Assembly: GCA_035437945.1 (NCBI GenBank)
Contig: DAOMZG010000093.1
Location: forward strand, 1 to 22,083
Source: UBA9464 sp003445095
Lineage (GTDB): Bacteria > Verrucomicrobiota > Verrucomicrobiia > Limisphaerales > UBA9464
Length of the DNA stretch: 22,083 nt
Direction of reading: 5' to 3'
The position numbers were made by a program, and so were the translations under genes. The notes beneath the pieces were generated by a model. That model was not told where the DNA came from, did no database searches, and saw nothing but the letters and a program-made list of their open reading frames with translations. Below, in pieces: positions 21,988-22,083 of this stretch (position 1 is its first letter; every line of letters begins with the position of its first letter).

Positions 21988-22083
21988 TGTGTTTCCACAC
22001 GGGCCCGGTCTCGAAATACAGCTTGGAGTGGTCAAGGCTTTTACCGTAGGTGCGTTCCAATTGCTCAGGTGAATTACCTGAAT
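21917..22083 (-). CDS. Possible C-terminal end of a convergent gene, cut by window edge
   Basis: Reading the minus strand from the window end gives an open frame 'SGNSPEQLERTYGKSLDHSK' continuing 'LYFETGPVWKHTTGP', ending at a TGA at 21917-21919. The amino-acid mix of the first ~30 residues looks like real protein, but the last ~70 bp overlap the MFS gene and read poorly. No family is recognised. It could equally be chance. Confidence 0.25.
   Translation of the reverse strand, partial: SGNSPEQLERTYGKSLDHSKLYFETGPVWKHTTGPRRTSTTGAALRTSVRGRAC

Overview
This is a GC-rich, gene-dense bacterial chromosomal window. It has no rRNA, tRNA, phage structural genes, intact IS element or CRISPR array that I can see. 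The gene mix suggests a Verrucomicrobiota genome, perhaps the Pedosphaera/Limisphaera side. The clues are a secreted PQQ-type beta-propeller, a secreted TIM-barrel sugar isomerase, a secreted protein ending in a 'FFRI'-type domain, a protein with a pseudopilin-like tail, and palindromic repeats between genes. This assignment is inference from family content, with no marker-gene comparison.

Layout. 1-881: end of a TonB-like protein and a small membrane zinc-ribbon protein. 962-2780: a divergent envelope-glycan pair, a GT2 glycosyltransferase and a CE4 polysaccharide deacetylase. 2937-4839: an unknown membrane-anchored protein converging on a PQQ-propeller protein. 4939-7005: menaquinone/ubiquinone methyltransferase (UbiE) divergent from a GT4 glycosyltransferase. 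6992-10962: a minus-strand run with DAHP synthase, a two-TM small protein, a TSUP permease, a secreted sugar isomerase and a secreted two-domain protein. 14021-20546: a pseudopilin-tailed unknown protein, a DapA-family lyase resembling the hydroxyproline-pathway deaminase, a squalene/phytoene synthase, then an operon of ECF sigma factor, small membrane protein and a signal peptide/bactofilin-like/RDD protein. 20584-21987: an MFS transporter.

The most interesting part is 11085-13970. It looks like the wreck of a type I restriction-modification locus. An open frame matches only the C-terminal part of HsdM and lacks the methylase catalytic domain. It is ATGA-coupled to an intact AlbA_2/HATPase-type ATP-binding protein, a usual passenger of hsdM-hsdS loci. 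Next come two copies, exactly 305 bp apart, of an hsdS start. Each copy leaves the HsdS sequence after about 17 codons and runs into a dense series of perfect stem-loops. No hsdR, target-recognition domain or methylase core is present, so the locus should be inactive for restriction. The AlbA_2 protein may still be made.

A second palindromic repeat type, with ends resembling GGAGTGCGGT, occurs between genes at 7916-7951 and 15464-15578. I do not see a convincing wholly new multi-gene system. The best leads are the repeat-invaded R-M remnant and the bactofilin-like/RDD fusion under an ECF sigma factor.
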